NCBI GenBank assembly: GCA_946480995.1
Contig: CAMLMF010000156.1
Coordinates: 1-6,385 of the forward strand
DNA from: an uncultured Bdellovibrio sp.
GTDB taxonomy: Bacteria; Bdellovibrionota; Bdellovibrionia; Bdellovibrionales; Bdellovibrionaceae
Reading direction: 5' to 3'
DNA length: 6,385 bases
Part shown: in pieces, positions 1 to 5,234 of the stretch
Layout of the letters: each line of letters starts with the position of its first letter
Position numbering within the stretch: position 1 is the first letter of the stretch
Program-made: the position numbers and the translations under genes
Notes under the pieces: generated by a model
Database searches by the model: none
What the model was told of the DNA's origin: nothing
Seen by the model: the letters and a program-made list of their open reading frames with translations, nothing else

Positions 1-485
1 AGTTTGTTTTCTTTGGTGGTTTCTGTGATCTGTGTTTTGCCATCTTCAGAGGTCAGTGTGAACACGTATTGATCTGCTCCGCCGACAGGGCTCCATTGGA
101 AGTCCATTTTCGTCTTGTCAGTTTCTTTGGTGGCAAAACGTGCACGAGGAGCGGGGAATTTTAACTCCGCAGTTTCCAAGCCGACGTTAAAGTCACTTTC
201 CGGTGACCAATCCCCAGGAACTCCACGATGGTCACGAGCTCTTAAGCGCATCAGGTATTTTCCTGGTGTTAAGCGACCGTTCCAAGCGGCTTCTTTGACT
301 TTAAAGTTGAAGGTTTTGCCTTCGCCTTTTTCTTCGGTTTTGGTTTGCTTTAATTCGATTTCGTAAGTTTTTGCACCTTCAATCGCGTCCCATTCAAAGT
401 TCACCAAACGGCGATACGGCGCCGCCCAGACCGTAGCGGTCCAGAATGTGAAAGCTAGAATAAGCAACGAGGCACTTAAGCGCAT
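1..485 (-). CDS. Secreted FN3-like repeat protein, C-terminus beyond window edge
   Basis: Reading the minus strand from the ATG at 485-483 gives 161 uninterrupted codons to the left edge. The N-terminus (MRLSASLLILAFTFWTATVWA) is a typical Sec signal peptide, with likely cleavage near residue 21-23. At least two beta-sandwich modules resembling fibronectin type III or Ig folds follow. The first has an FEWDAIEGAKTYEIEL strand pair at about residues 31-46 and a TPGKYLMRLRARD segment near residues 74-86. A second begins with DFQWSPVGGADQYVF at about residues 129-143. The same W-x-x-(I/V)-x-G-(A/V)-x-x-Y signature occurs in the last module of the upstream FecR protein, so the two genes share a repeated building block. 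The start codon overlaps the upstream stop (TGATG), which indicates an operon and coupled translation. The likely role is a periplasmic or outer-surface structural or binding protein; no enzymatic motif is visible. The family cannot be named more precisely without the missing C-terminus. Confidence 0.85.
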   Translation of the reverse strand, partial: MRLSASLLILAFTFWTATVWAAPYRRLVNFEWDAIEGAKTYEIELKQTKTEEKGEGKTFNFKVKEAAWNGRLTPGKYLMRLRARDHRGVPGDWSPESDFNVGLETAELKFPAPRARFATKETDKTKMDFQWSPVGGADQYVFTLTSEDGKTQITETTKENK

Positions 486-2290
486 CAATTCACCTTAATC
501 TTTTTTAAAGTCGGAGCTTTTAAGTTCGACTTGTCAGGGACCTGCAGCTTTCTGCGCGTTCCTGGTTCTGAATCTCGGCCGTAAGTATCCACCGCCGAAA
601 TTTCAACTTCGTATTCACCCGGCAAAAGATTTTTAAGTACGGATTTATTTTTTGTGTATTTTAAACGCTTCAGTTGTTTGCCATCTTTCAGGATGACCAG
701 CCAGTATTCTTTGACTCCATCCAGTTGATTCCACTCAAGCTCTGTCGTCCCATCCATTTGCGCCTGCAGTGTTCCGTCGACAGGCGAGAATTGCGGTGAC
801 TTCAATAAAGGCAGTGGACTGACCGTCAAAGGCGATGAAGTGCTTGTGCCTAAAACTTTACCGTCTTTATTTAATGCTTCAATCGAGGCAATATAGCGAC
901 CTGGTTTTGTGACCGGCGTTTTCAAAGTCGGCTCTTTAACTTCAATCGCTTTTACATTCGCGGGATTTTCATCAGCGTCATGAACTTTCACGCGCCATGA
1001 AGTGACTTGTTCAGCCTTGTCAGCTTGCCAAGTTAAACCGACGCTAGGTGAGTCCACATAATATTGAGTCATCTGCGCTGCAGGCATTGTGAAGTTCACT
1101 TGCACCGGAATCAACGGAGCTTCTTGCGGGCGGATTTCTTGTGCTTTAGTCACAGTGAATTTTTGGATTTTACCCAGAATTGGTTTGTCAGAGTTCGGGT
1201 AAAACGAACCCATGCGCCAGTAATAGGTTCCTGCTTTAAGACCCGGAATAGTAAAGCTGTCCTCGCTGGCGAAAGACTGTGTTGCAATTTTTTGTTTTAA
1301 GTCAGCGTCTTTCCAAACTTCTAAGGATGTTTGACGAGCATCTTCATCTTTTTGCCATTTGAACGTCACATCAAACGGGGTTTTTTCTGCGGGGACCTCG
1401 GCGTCTGAAGTCGGGAATAAAACCGTTGGAGCATAGCGCGCTAAAACTTCAGCACGATACACCGGGCTTTCTGCGACGACAGTGCCATTGGCGGCAGTTC
1501 CTACGATTTTCCAATAGTGACGGCCAAAGGGTAATAAGGCTTTGGCTTGTGATTGATTGGCGCTTGCAACGGAAAACTCTTTTAGTTGTTTACGTGTGGG
1601 TCCCGTCCAAATGCTGACCCGTGTGTTTGCCGGAAAGCCTTCCCATTGGAAGTCGATCGGAGTTGGTGCTTCGGCATCCATCGCAATTGTTTTTCCTGGT
1701 GTCGGTGCCAGCACGCGAATTTGTGTGGTTGATTTTAGATCCTGAGACTTGCCTTCGCTGTCTTTGATAGAGGCCTTGCCTTCTAAGACCTGCACGTCGA
1801 CAGTATCGCCCTTGCCTTTGGAAAGAGACGCAGAGACTTGCGAAAGATCCACTTTTCCTTTGGCCGAGTTTAAGACCAGGGCCGGGCCGTTTGGATCTTC
1901 ACTGCCAGCTTTGGCATTGACGAATAAACTACCTTCCATCAAGTCCAAGGCGATTTCGCCTTCGGATTTTTTAATCACGATCAAGGATTCAGGTTCTAAA
2001 TCTAAATAGCGATCAGAGCCCGCGAACTGGATTCGCACTTCACCGCGCTCGCTTGTACGAATGGCCTCGCCGTTGTAAAGGGGTTCTCCGGAATTGACGA
2101 GTTGCCACAACAGGCGCGAAGCGGGACGGCGCTGAATGTCTTCAACAACTTTGCCGACGTAAGCCAGTGGTTTTTCATTGCCATGGGAAGAAATGCGATT
2201 CTCTGTCGCTTGGTACCAATACCAAGTGACAGCAAAAACGGACGACGAACTTAATGCCGCGATAAGCAGTCGTTTCCACTGTTTTTTCAT
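485..2290 (-). CDS. Membrane-anchored FecR-domain protein with four FN3-like modules
   Basis: This is a 601-residue protein. Residues 1-7 are basic and residues 8-26 form one hydrophobic segment, either an uncleaved anchor or a signal peptide, so the rest should lie in the periplasm. Residues about 43-175 match the FecR domain pattern: VNSGEPLYNGEAIRT, then GEVRIQFAGS, then LEPESLIVI and LMEGSLFVNAK. At least four beta-sandwich modules follow, at about 195-283, 287-382, 388-490 and 496-584. Each has a strand of the type (F/L)x(W) (FQW, FKW, LTW, LEW) and a late Y-W or Y-x-x-(S/I) strand, as in FN3 folds. The C-terminal tail is lysine-rich. Classical FecR proteins are anti-sigma regulators of iron uptake, but no FecI sigma factor or TonB receptor is adjacent. 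The domain order instead fits stand-alone envelope FecR proteins. The ATG at 2290 is supported by an AAGGAGG ribosome site six bases upstream. A scaffold or ligand-binding role is inferred. The domain calls are fairly safe; the function is unknown. Confidence 0.88.
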   Translation of the reverse strand: MKKQWKRLLIAALSSSSVFAVTWYWYQATENRISSHGNEKPLAYVGKVVEDIQRRPASRLLWQLVNSGEPLYNGEAIRTSERGEVRIQFAGSDRYLDLEPESLIVIKKSEGEIALDLMEGSLFVNAKAGSEDPNGPALVLNSAKGKVDLSQVSASLSKGKGDTVDVQVLEGKASIKDSEGKSQDLKSTTQIRVLAPTPGKTIAMDAEAPTPIDFQWEGFPANTRVSIWTGPTRKQLKEFSVASANQSQAKALLPFGRHYWKIVGTAANGTVVAESPVYRAEVLARYAPTVLFPTSDAEVPAEKTPFDVTFKWQKDEDARQTSLEVWKDADLKQKIATQSFASEDSFTIPGLKAGTYYWRMGSFYPNSDKPILGKIQKFTVTKAQEIRPQEAPLIPVQVNFTMPAAQMTQYYVDSPSVGLTWQADKAEQVTSWRVKVHDADENPANVKAIEVKEPTLKTPVTKPGRYIASIEALNKDGKVLGTSTSSPLTVSPLPLLKSPQFSPVDGTLQAQMDGTTELEWNQLDGVKEYWLVILKDGKQLKRLKYTKNKSVLKNLLPGEYEVEISAVDTYGRDSEPGTRRKLQVPDKSNLKAPTLKKIKVN

Positions 2291-2296
2291 CAGATT

Positions 2297-2303
2297 CCTC
2301 CTT
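2297..2303 (-). promoter_or_regulatory. Strong Shine-Dalgarno site of the FecR/FN3 gene
   Basis: The minus strand reads AAGGAGG, six bases before the ATG at 2290. It is the best ribosome binding site in the window and fixes the start of the 601-residue protein. The other genes here have weak, poly-G or absent sites. Confidence 0.85.
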
Positions 2304-2346
2304 CAAGGTTTTTCGGAAAAATCTAAGGAATATTGAATGCCTCTTT

Positions 2347-2357
2347 GGTCCAGGACC
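2347..2357. repeat. 11-bp perfect palindrome GGTCC-A-GGACC in divergent intergenic region
   Basis: GGTCC and GGACC flank a single central base, midway between the divergent starts at 2290 and 2428. It lies 17-27 bases upstream of the TATAAT box at 2374-2379, so it overlaps the place where a -35 element would sit. A second, looser inverted repeat with related arms (AGACC at 2397-2401, GGTCT at 2411-2415) lies near the expected start of the greB transcript. Palindromes in such positions can be operators, but an 11-bp one could also be chance. Confidence 0.35.
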
Positions 2358-2373
2358 TTCGCAATAGGGTAAA

Positions 2374-2379
2374 TATAAT
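2374..2379 (+). promoter_or_regulatory. greB: Candidate -10 box (TATAAT) for greB
   Basis: A perfect TATAAT lies 48 bases before the greB ATG, which predicts a transcript start near 2386 and a 5' leader of about 40 bases. The hexamer 17 bases upstream (CAGGAC) is a poor -35 box, so the promoter may need an activator or another sigma factor. I could not find a convincing promoter for the minus-strand FecR gene in this 137-bp gap, although the same AT-rich stretch (TATATT on the minus strand) could serve it. Confidence 0.45.
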
Positions 2380-2427
2380 GAAAGATATTGCTTAAAAGAC
2401 CAGGGCAGATGGTCTAGAGTCGAGTGC

Positions 2428-2904
2428 ATGGATGACAAAAAAAACTATATCACCCCCGAAGGTCTAGCGCGTTTAAAGAGTGAGTATCATGAATTGATGC
2501 ATGTCGAACGACCGAAAGTTGTCGAAGTCGTGGCGTGGGCAGCGAGCAATGGGGATCGCTCAGAAAATGCGGATTATCAGTATGGCAAACGTCGGTTGCG
2601 TGAAATCGACCGTCGCGTGCACTTTCTGACTAAGCGGATTGAAGACGCAGAAGTTGTGGATCCAAAAATCATGAAGGGTGACAAAGTGCTGTTCAGTGCC
2701 ACGGTCACGTTGGCGACAGAAGACGGCGAAGAAGTAACCTATCAAATTGTCGGTGAGGATGAGTTTGATCCGAAGGCAGGCAAAATTTCATGGCGTTCGC
2801 CCGTCGCCAAGGCTCTTCTGGGGAAGAAGTTGGGCGATGAGGTGCGTATCGTAAAGCCTGCAGGCGAAGAGTTTGTCACAATAGAGAGCATCGAATATAA
2901 GTAA
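2428..2904 (+). CDS. greB: Transcript cleavage factor GreB
   Basis: This 158-residue protein has the same length as E. coli GreB. GreA/GreB factors enter the secondary channel of RNA polymerase and stimulate cleavage of backtracked RNA, which rescues arrested complexes. The N-terminal coiled coil spans about residues 8-75 and includes the hairpin tip WAASNGDRSENADYQYGKRR. The tip acidic residues D43 and E46 correspond to the metal-coordinating pair of the family. WAAS, REIDRR and FLTKR match GreB more closely than GreA. The C-terminal FKBP-like domain (about 82-158) includes the segments YQIVGEDEFDPKAGKISWRSPVA and KALLGKKLGDEV, split here for length. The ATG at 2428 starts at the usual GreB position; the preceding sequence has only a weak purine stretch (AGAG/GAG) and no clear Shine-Dalgarno site. 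The gene ends in tandem TAA TAA. It is the first gene rightward from the divergent gap and has no evident operon partner. No intrinsic terminator is visible behind it. Confidence 0.96.
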   Translation: MDDKKNYITPEGLARLKSEYHELMHVERPKVVEVVAWAASNGDRSENADYQYGKRRLREIDRRVHFLTKRIEDAEVVDPKIMKGDKVLFSATVTLATEDGEEVTYQIVGEDEFDPKAGKISWRSPVAKALLGKKLGDEVRIVKPAGEEFVTIESIEYK

Positions 2905-2958
2905 TAATTTCAGATTCTGTCAGATCTTCTTTTGGAATTTGCAAAGCCGAGATGCATT

Positions 2959-2989
2959 TTGATTAATATATTTGTCATTGGCTTATAAA
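2959..2989 (+). promoter_or_regulatory. Probable promoter of the DUF3465-hydrolase pair
   Basis: TTGATT at 2959-2964 and TTATAA or TATAAA at 2983-2989 are separated by 18-19 bases in a locally AT-rich stretch downstream of greB. Transcription would begin around 2995-2997, giving a 5' leader of about 30 bases that consists almost entirely of the hairpin described below. The rest of the 2905-3025 gap holds no ORF and no convincing terminator. Confidence 0.5.
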
Positions 2990-3001
2990 TTAGGGACACT
3001 G

Positions 3002-3019
3002 CCCTCCAATTCGGGGGGG
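3002..3019 (+). promoter_or_regulatory. Poly-G ribosome site inside a potential hairpin
   Basis: The only Shine-Dalgarno candidate for the ATG at 3026 is a run of seven G followed by A (3013-3020), spaced five bases from the start. Immediately upstream, CCCTCC (3002-3007) can pair with GGGGGG (3013-3018) across a five-base loop. This gives five C-G pairs and one U-G pair and would bury the whole ribosome site. AGGG at 2992-2995 can alternatively pair with CCCT at 3002-3005 and free it, if the transcript starts far enough upstream. The pairing is read directly from the sequence; any regulatory role is inference. Confidence 0.5.
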
Positions 3020-3025
3020 ATTGAT

Positions 3026-3550
3026 ATGAAGTTTATGGCCAGAGCGTTTGTCGCTACTATCGCATTTTCGTGTGTTTTTTCTTGGAATATCGCAGAAGCA
3101 AAACATCAAAGTAAACAAGAACAAAAGCTAAGAGAGCAACAAAGAGACCAGGCTTCTCAGGACTCTGCCTCCTCTGCCCAAGCGTTGTTCGTCGACGAAA
3201 AAGCGAGCGATAATGATATTATCCGCGCTGTAAACGATCGCCGCCGCGTAAACTACGTCGAAGGTGGTAGCATGACAGTCACTAAAGTTTTGCCCGATGA
3301 TCAAGACGGTCGCAAACACCAAAAATGGGTTGTTCGTCTTTCTAATGGCAACACGATGCAGGCTGTGTATAATTCTGATATGTGCCCGGAAGTGCCAGTT
3401 AAAGTAGGCGATGTGATCGCGATGGGCGGTATGTTCTTGTGGACGAATGTGGGTCCGATGTTGCACTGGTTGCACCATGATCCTCGTGGCACTCGTCCTG
3501 ATGGTTATGTTTATGTTAACGGGAAGTACTATTGCAAAGACTCCAACTAA
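3026..3550 (+). CDS. Secreted DUF3465 family protein
   Basis: This 174-residue protein starts at the ATG at 3026. An in-frame TTG at 2972 would add 18 residues before the signal peptide and is rejected. Residues 1-25 are a Sec signal peptide ending in AEA before KHQSK. A charged Gln/Glu/Lys/Ser-rich linker follows (about 26-55). The conserved domain occupies about 62-170, with the hallmarks TVTKVLPDD (84-92), RKHQKWVVRLSNG (96-108), a PVKVGD turn (124-129), HWLHHDPRG (147-155) and GYVYVNGKYY (160-169). These match the DUF3465 pattern, which I recall as a mostly beta domain with a histidine-rich HW-x-HHDP motif and no established biochemical function. The histidines could bind metal or a nucleic acid or phosphate ligand, but this is unproven. 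The mature protein contains just two cysteines, C120 and C170, which could form a disulfide. The gene overlaps the downstream hydrolase by 19 bases. Confidence 0.88.
   Translation: MKFMARAFVATIAFSCVFSWNIAEAKHQSKQEQKLREQQRDQASQDSASSAQALFVDEKASDNDIIRAVNDRRRVNYVEGGSMTVTKVLPDDQDGRKHQKWVVRLSNGNTMQAVYNSDMCPEVPVKVGDVIAMGGMFLWTNVGPMLHWLHHDPRGTRPDGYVYVNGKYYCKDSN
3521..3526 (+). promoter_or_regulatory. Ribosome site supporting the TTG start of the hydrolase
   Basis: GGGAAG lies five bases before the TTG at 3532, within the last codons of the DUF3465 gene. An in-frame stop (TAA, 3517-3519) excludes starts further upstream. The next alternative start (TTG at 3598) would remove the conserved FWANSGHGQT segment. 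The TTG at 3532 is therefore the best choice, and it implies translational coupling. Confidence 0.55.
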
Positions 3551-4509
3551 CTCCATGTGAAGCACCGTTTTGGGCCAACAGTGGTCACGGTCAAACTTTG
3601 TGGGCGCACTTTCTTAAGTCGCCTGAGTTATCTTCTTTAGGGACCCAGTTAGAAGTCGATCTTCCAGATGGAGATCGACTTTTTTGTTATTACCACCCAG
3701 GGTCTTCCGATTTCGTTGTCAGTTTGTATCATGGTTTAACCGGGGATGCTCAAGCCGATTACATGCAGCGTACGGCGTTGTTATGTCAGCGTTTGGGCCA
3801 CACTGTTGTCTTGGTTAATCATCGTGGTGCGGGCGGCTCTTATGCGCATGCTAAAAAGCCCTATCACTCTGGCAAATCAGATGACGTCGCCCATGTCTTA
3901 GAAAAATTAAAAGAAAAGTTTCCGGGTAAAAAACAAATCGCCATCGGCTATTCCATGAGTGGCAATATTTTATTGTGCTTATTGGGCGGATTTCGCGGCC
4001 ATGTAAAGCCGGATGGAGCAATCACTATCAATGCGCCGATCAATTTAAAAGGTGGTTCTCAGCTTCTACACACAGGTCTGAATCGCATTTATGATTTGCG
4101 CTTTGTCAGTCGCGTGCGTCAGTCGGTTGAAGAAAAATACAAACACGGCGTGATCAGCGAAAAATACAAAATCAGTCCATTGGCCCGTTTGTGGGACGTC
4201 GATCAGATTTACACAGCACCCGCTTCAGGCTTTCGTGATCGCGAAGATTACTATGCGACGTGTTCGGCGTTAAATTATCTTTCAAATATTGAGACCCCGA
4301 CCTATTCACTGACGGCATCCGATGATCCGTTTATTTCTGTGGTGGATTATCAAAAAGCGAATTTTTCAAAAAGCACCCACGTGCATATTGAAAAACGAGG
4401 TGGTCACTTAGGTTATCTTGCAAAAAATAATACGCCGCTGGGGTCTCGTCGTTGGATGGATTATTATATCCACGAAGCCCTGCGAGCTTTAGAAAATACT
4501 TTGAAGTAA
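3532..4509 (+). CDS. yheT: YheT-type alpha/beta-hydrolase (AB hydrolase superfamily, UPF0017/YheT)
   Basis: This 325-residue protein aligns from end to end with the YheT/ABHD1-3 branch of alpha/beta-hydrolases. FWANSGHGQTLW (13-24) is the family N-terminal motif (F-x-N-x-H-x-Q-T). LPDGD (44-48) and YHGLTG (66-71) supply the oxyanion-side loop. NHRGAGGS (96-103) and YHSGKSDD (111-118) are also conserved. The nucleophile elbow GYSMSGN puts the catalytic serine at S141; the acid is probably D264 or D265 in SDDPF, and the base is H292 in GGHLGY. The protein is predicted to be cytosolic, without a signal peptide. YheT substrates are not firmly established; eukaryotic ABHD relatives act on lipid esters, so a carboxylesterase or lipase activity is likely. 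The start is TTG. The gene overlaps the DUF3465 gene upstream by 19 bases, and its last 21 bases overlap the opposing GT2-like gene. The family is certain, the substrate unknown. Confidence 0.94.
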   Translation: MQRLQLTPCEAPFWANSGHGQTLWAHFLKSPELSSLGTQLEVDLPDGDRLFCYYHPGSSDFVVSLYHGLTGDAQADYMQRTALLCQRLGHTVVLVNHRGAGGSYAHAKKPYHSGKSDDVAHVLEKLKEKFPGKKQIAIGYSMSGNILLCLLGGFRGHVKPDGAITINAPINLKGGSQLLHTGLNRIYDLRFVSRVRQSVEEKYKHGVISEKYKISPLARLWDVDQIYTAPASGFRDREDYYATCSALNYLSNIETPTYSLTASDDPFISVVDYQKANFSKSTHVHIEKRGGHLGYLAKNNTPLGSRRWMDYYIHEALRALENTLK

Positions 4510-5217
4510 CAAATTCCAGCGTGCTTTCCACAGCGAGTACGACGGCGAAGTCTTGCCAGAGTCATAAATCGCCACAAAAAGACTTTTGTGTTTTGTGGTC
4601 AGCGCCTTTTGTACGTGCAGGTGTAAATACCAGCCACGCAATTTTGTATCGGCCCATGATTTTTCAATTTCTTGCCAAGTGCTCTTCCTCAAGCCACCGG
4701 ATTCACACAAAATATCCGCGGGCAGTTTGTGGTTGCGCTCTTTTAAAATCGCATTAAACAGACGCTCTATGCGGTGTCTTGGGGTGGCCGCGTTCTGGAA
4801 GGGGCTGTCTTTTTTTGTCAGACGCTCGCCCCAACATAAGTTGATATCTGAATCTGTCATCAGATGTTGCAAGACTTTAAATAAATCCCCCAAAGGGGTC
4901 GCCATCTGCGGATCAGCCATCAGCAAGAAAGCTCCTTGCGCTTGATTCAATCCTTGGCGCAGGCTTTCAGCGCGACCTAAGGTCTTATTATTTTGGATCA
5001 AGATGATTTTTTCTTTTTCTGAAGACTGCGTTTGTGCTGTTGTAATTTGCGCAACACACGCAGAAGCATTTTTTTCAGTCACGGCAATCAGCTCATAGAT
5101 CAGCGGAAACTTCTGAAAAAAAGTTCTGACATCTTGAATAAATAACGGCAGCTCTTTTGAGTCGTTATTCAAATAGATCACGAAGGAACAATGGGGAGTT
5201 GACACAGAAGAATCCAT
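4489..5217 (-). CDS. GT2-fold glycosyltransferase-like protein with degenerate active site
   Basis: This 242-residue protein follows the layout of family 2 (GT-A) glycosyltransferases such as dolichyl- or polyprenyl-phosphate-sugar synthases. A first strand SFVIYLNNDSKELPLFIQ (11-28) corresponds to the usual S-V-V-I-P-x-x-N-E. Strand YELIAVTEKNAS (41-52) corresponds to the segment that normally ends in DDGS. NNKTLGRAESLRQGLNQAQGAF (76-97) is the N-x-G-x-x-x-A-x-x-x-G-x-x-x-A-x-G element. LLMADPQMATPL (98-109) sits at the D-A-D-x-Q position. CESGGLRKSTW (171-181) and RGWYLHLHVQKA (194-205) follow. The DDGS motif is absent and the first Asp of DxD is Met, so catalysis may be altered or lost. 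ATG 5217 is preferred over an in-frame GTG at 5244, which would add nine residues and run into the divergent gene; neither has a good ribosome site. Its partner is probably the divergent GT-C gene. It has no C-terminal membrane segments. It also overlaps the hydrolase 3' end tail to tail. Confidence 0.75.
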   Translation of the reverse strand: MDSSVSTPHCSFVIYLNNDSKELPLFIQDVRTFFQKFPLIYELIAVTEKNASACVAQITTAQTQSSEKEKIILIQNNKTLGRAESLRQGLNQAQGAFLLMADPQMATPLGDLFKVLQHLMTDSDINLCWGERLTKKDSPFQNAATPRHRIERLFNAILKERNHKLPADILCESGGLRKSTWQEIEKSWADTKLRGWYLHLHVQKALTTKHKSLFVAIYDSGKTSPSYSLWKARWNLLLQSIF

Positions 5218-5226
5218 CTTTACGAT
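5199..5226 (+). promoter_or_regulatory. Consensus -35 promoter for the GT-C gene, nearly leaderless
   Basis: A perfect TTGACA (5199-5204) is followed after 16 bases by TACGAT (5221-5226), which matches four of six positions of TATAAT. Transcription would begin near 5233, two bases before the ATG at 5235. No Shine-Dalgarno site precedes that ATG, which agrees with leaderless or near-leaderless translation. The -35 box lies inside the 5' coding end of the GT2-like gene. Confidence 0.5.
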
Positions 5227-5234
5227 AAGTAACA

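Noticed and set aside
115..366. An 83-residue plus-strand frame at the left edge
   Set aside because: The opposite strand encodes a signal peptide and FN3-like modules in an operon; the plus-strand frame has no family features.
2905..2940. An intrinsic terminator after greB around CAGATTCTG...AGATCTTCTTTT
   Set aside because: The inverted repeats are only 4-6 bases, AT-rich and not directly followed by a proper stem plus T run.
2972..3025. An upstream in-frame TTG start for the DUF3465 protein, adding 18 residues
   Set aside because: The extension lies before a clean signal peptide, would span the likely -10 box, and has no ribosome site; ATG 3026 has a G-rich site at the right distance.
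3128..3565. A 145-residue minus-strand open frame opposite the DUF3465 gene
   Set aside because: It lies antisense to a protein with recognisable family motifs and has no domain or ribosome site of its own.
4496..4507. Inverted repeat TACTT-TG-AAGTA at the hydrolase stop as a bidirectional terminator
   Set aside because: The two-base loop cannot form a stable hairpin and there is no T tract.
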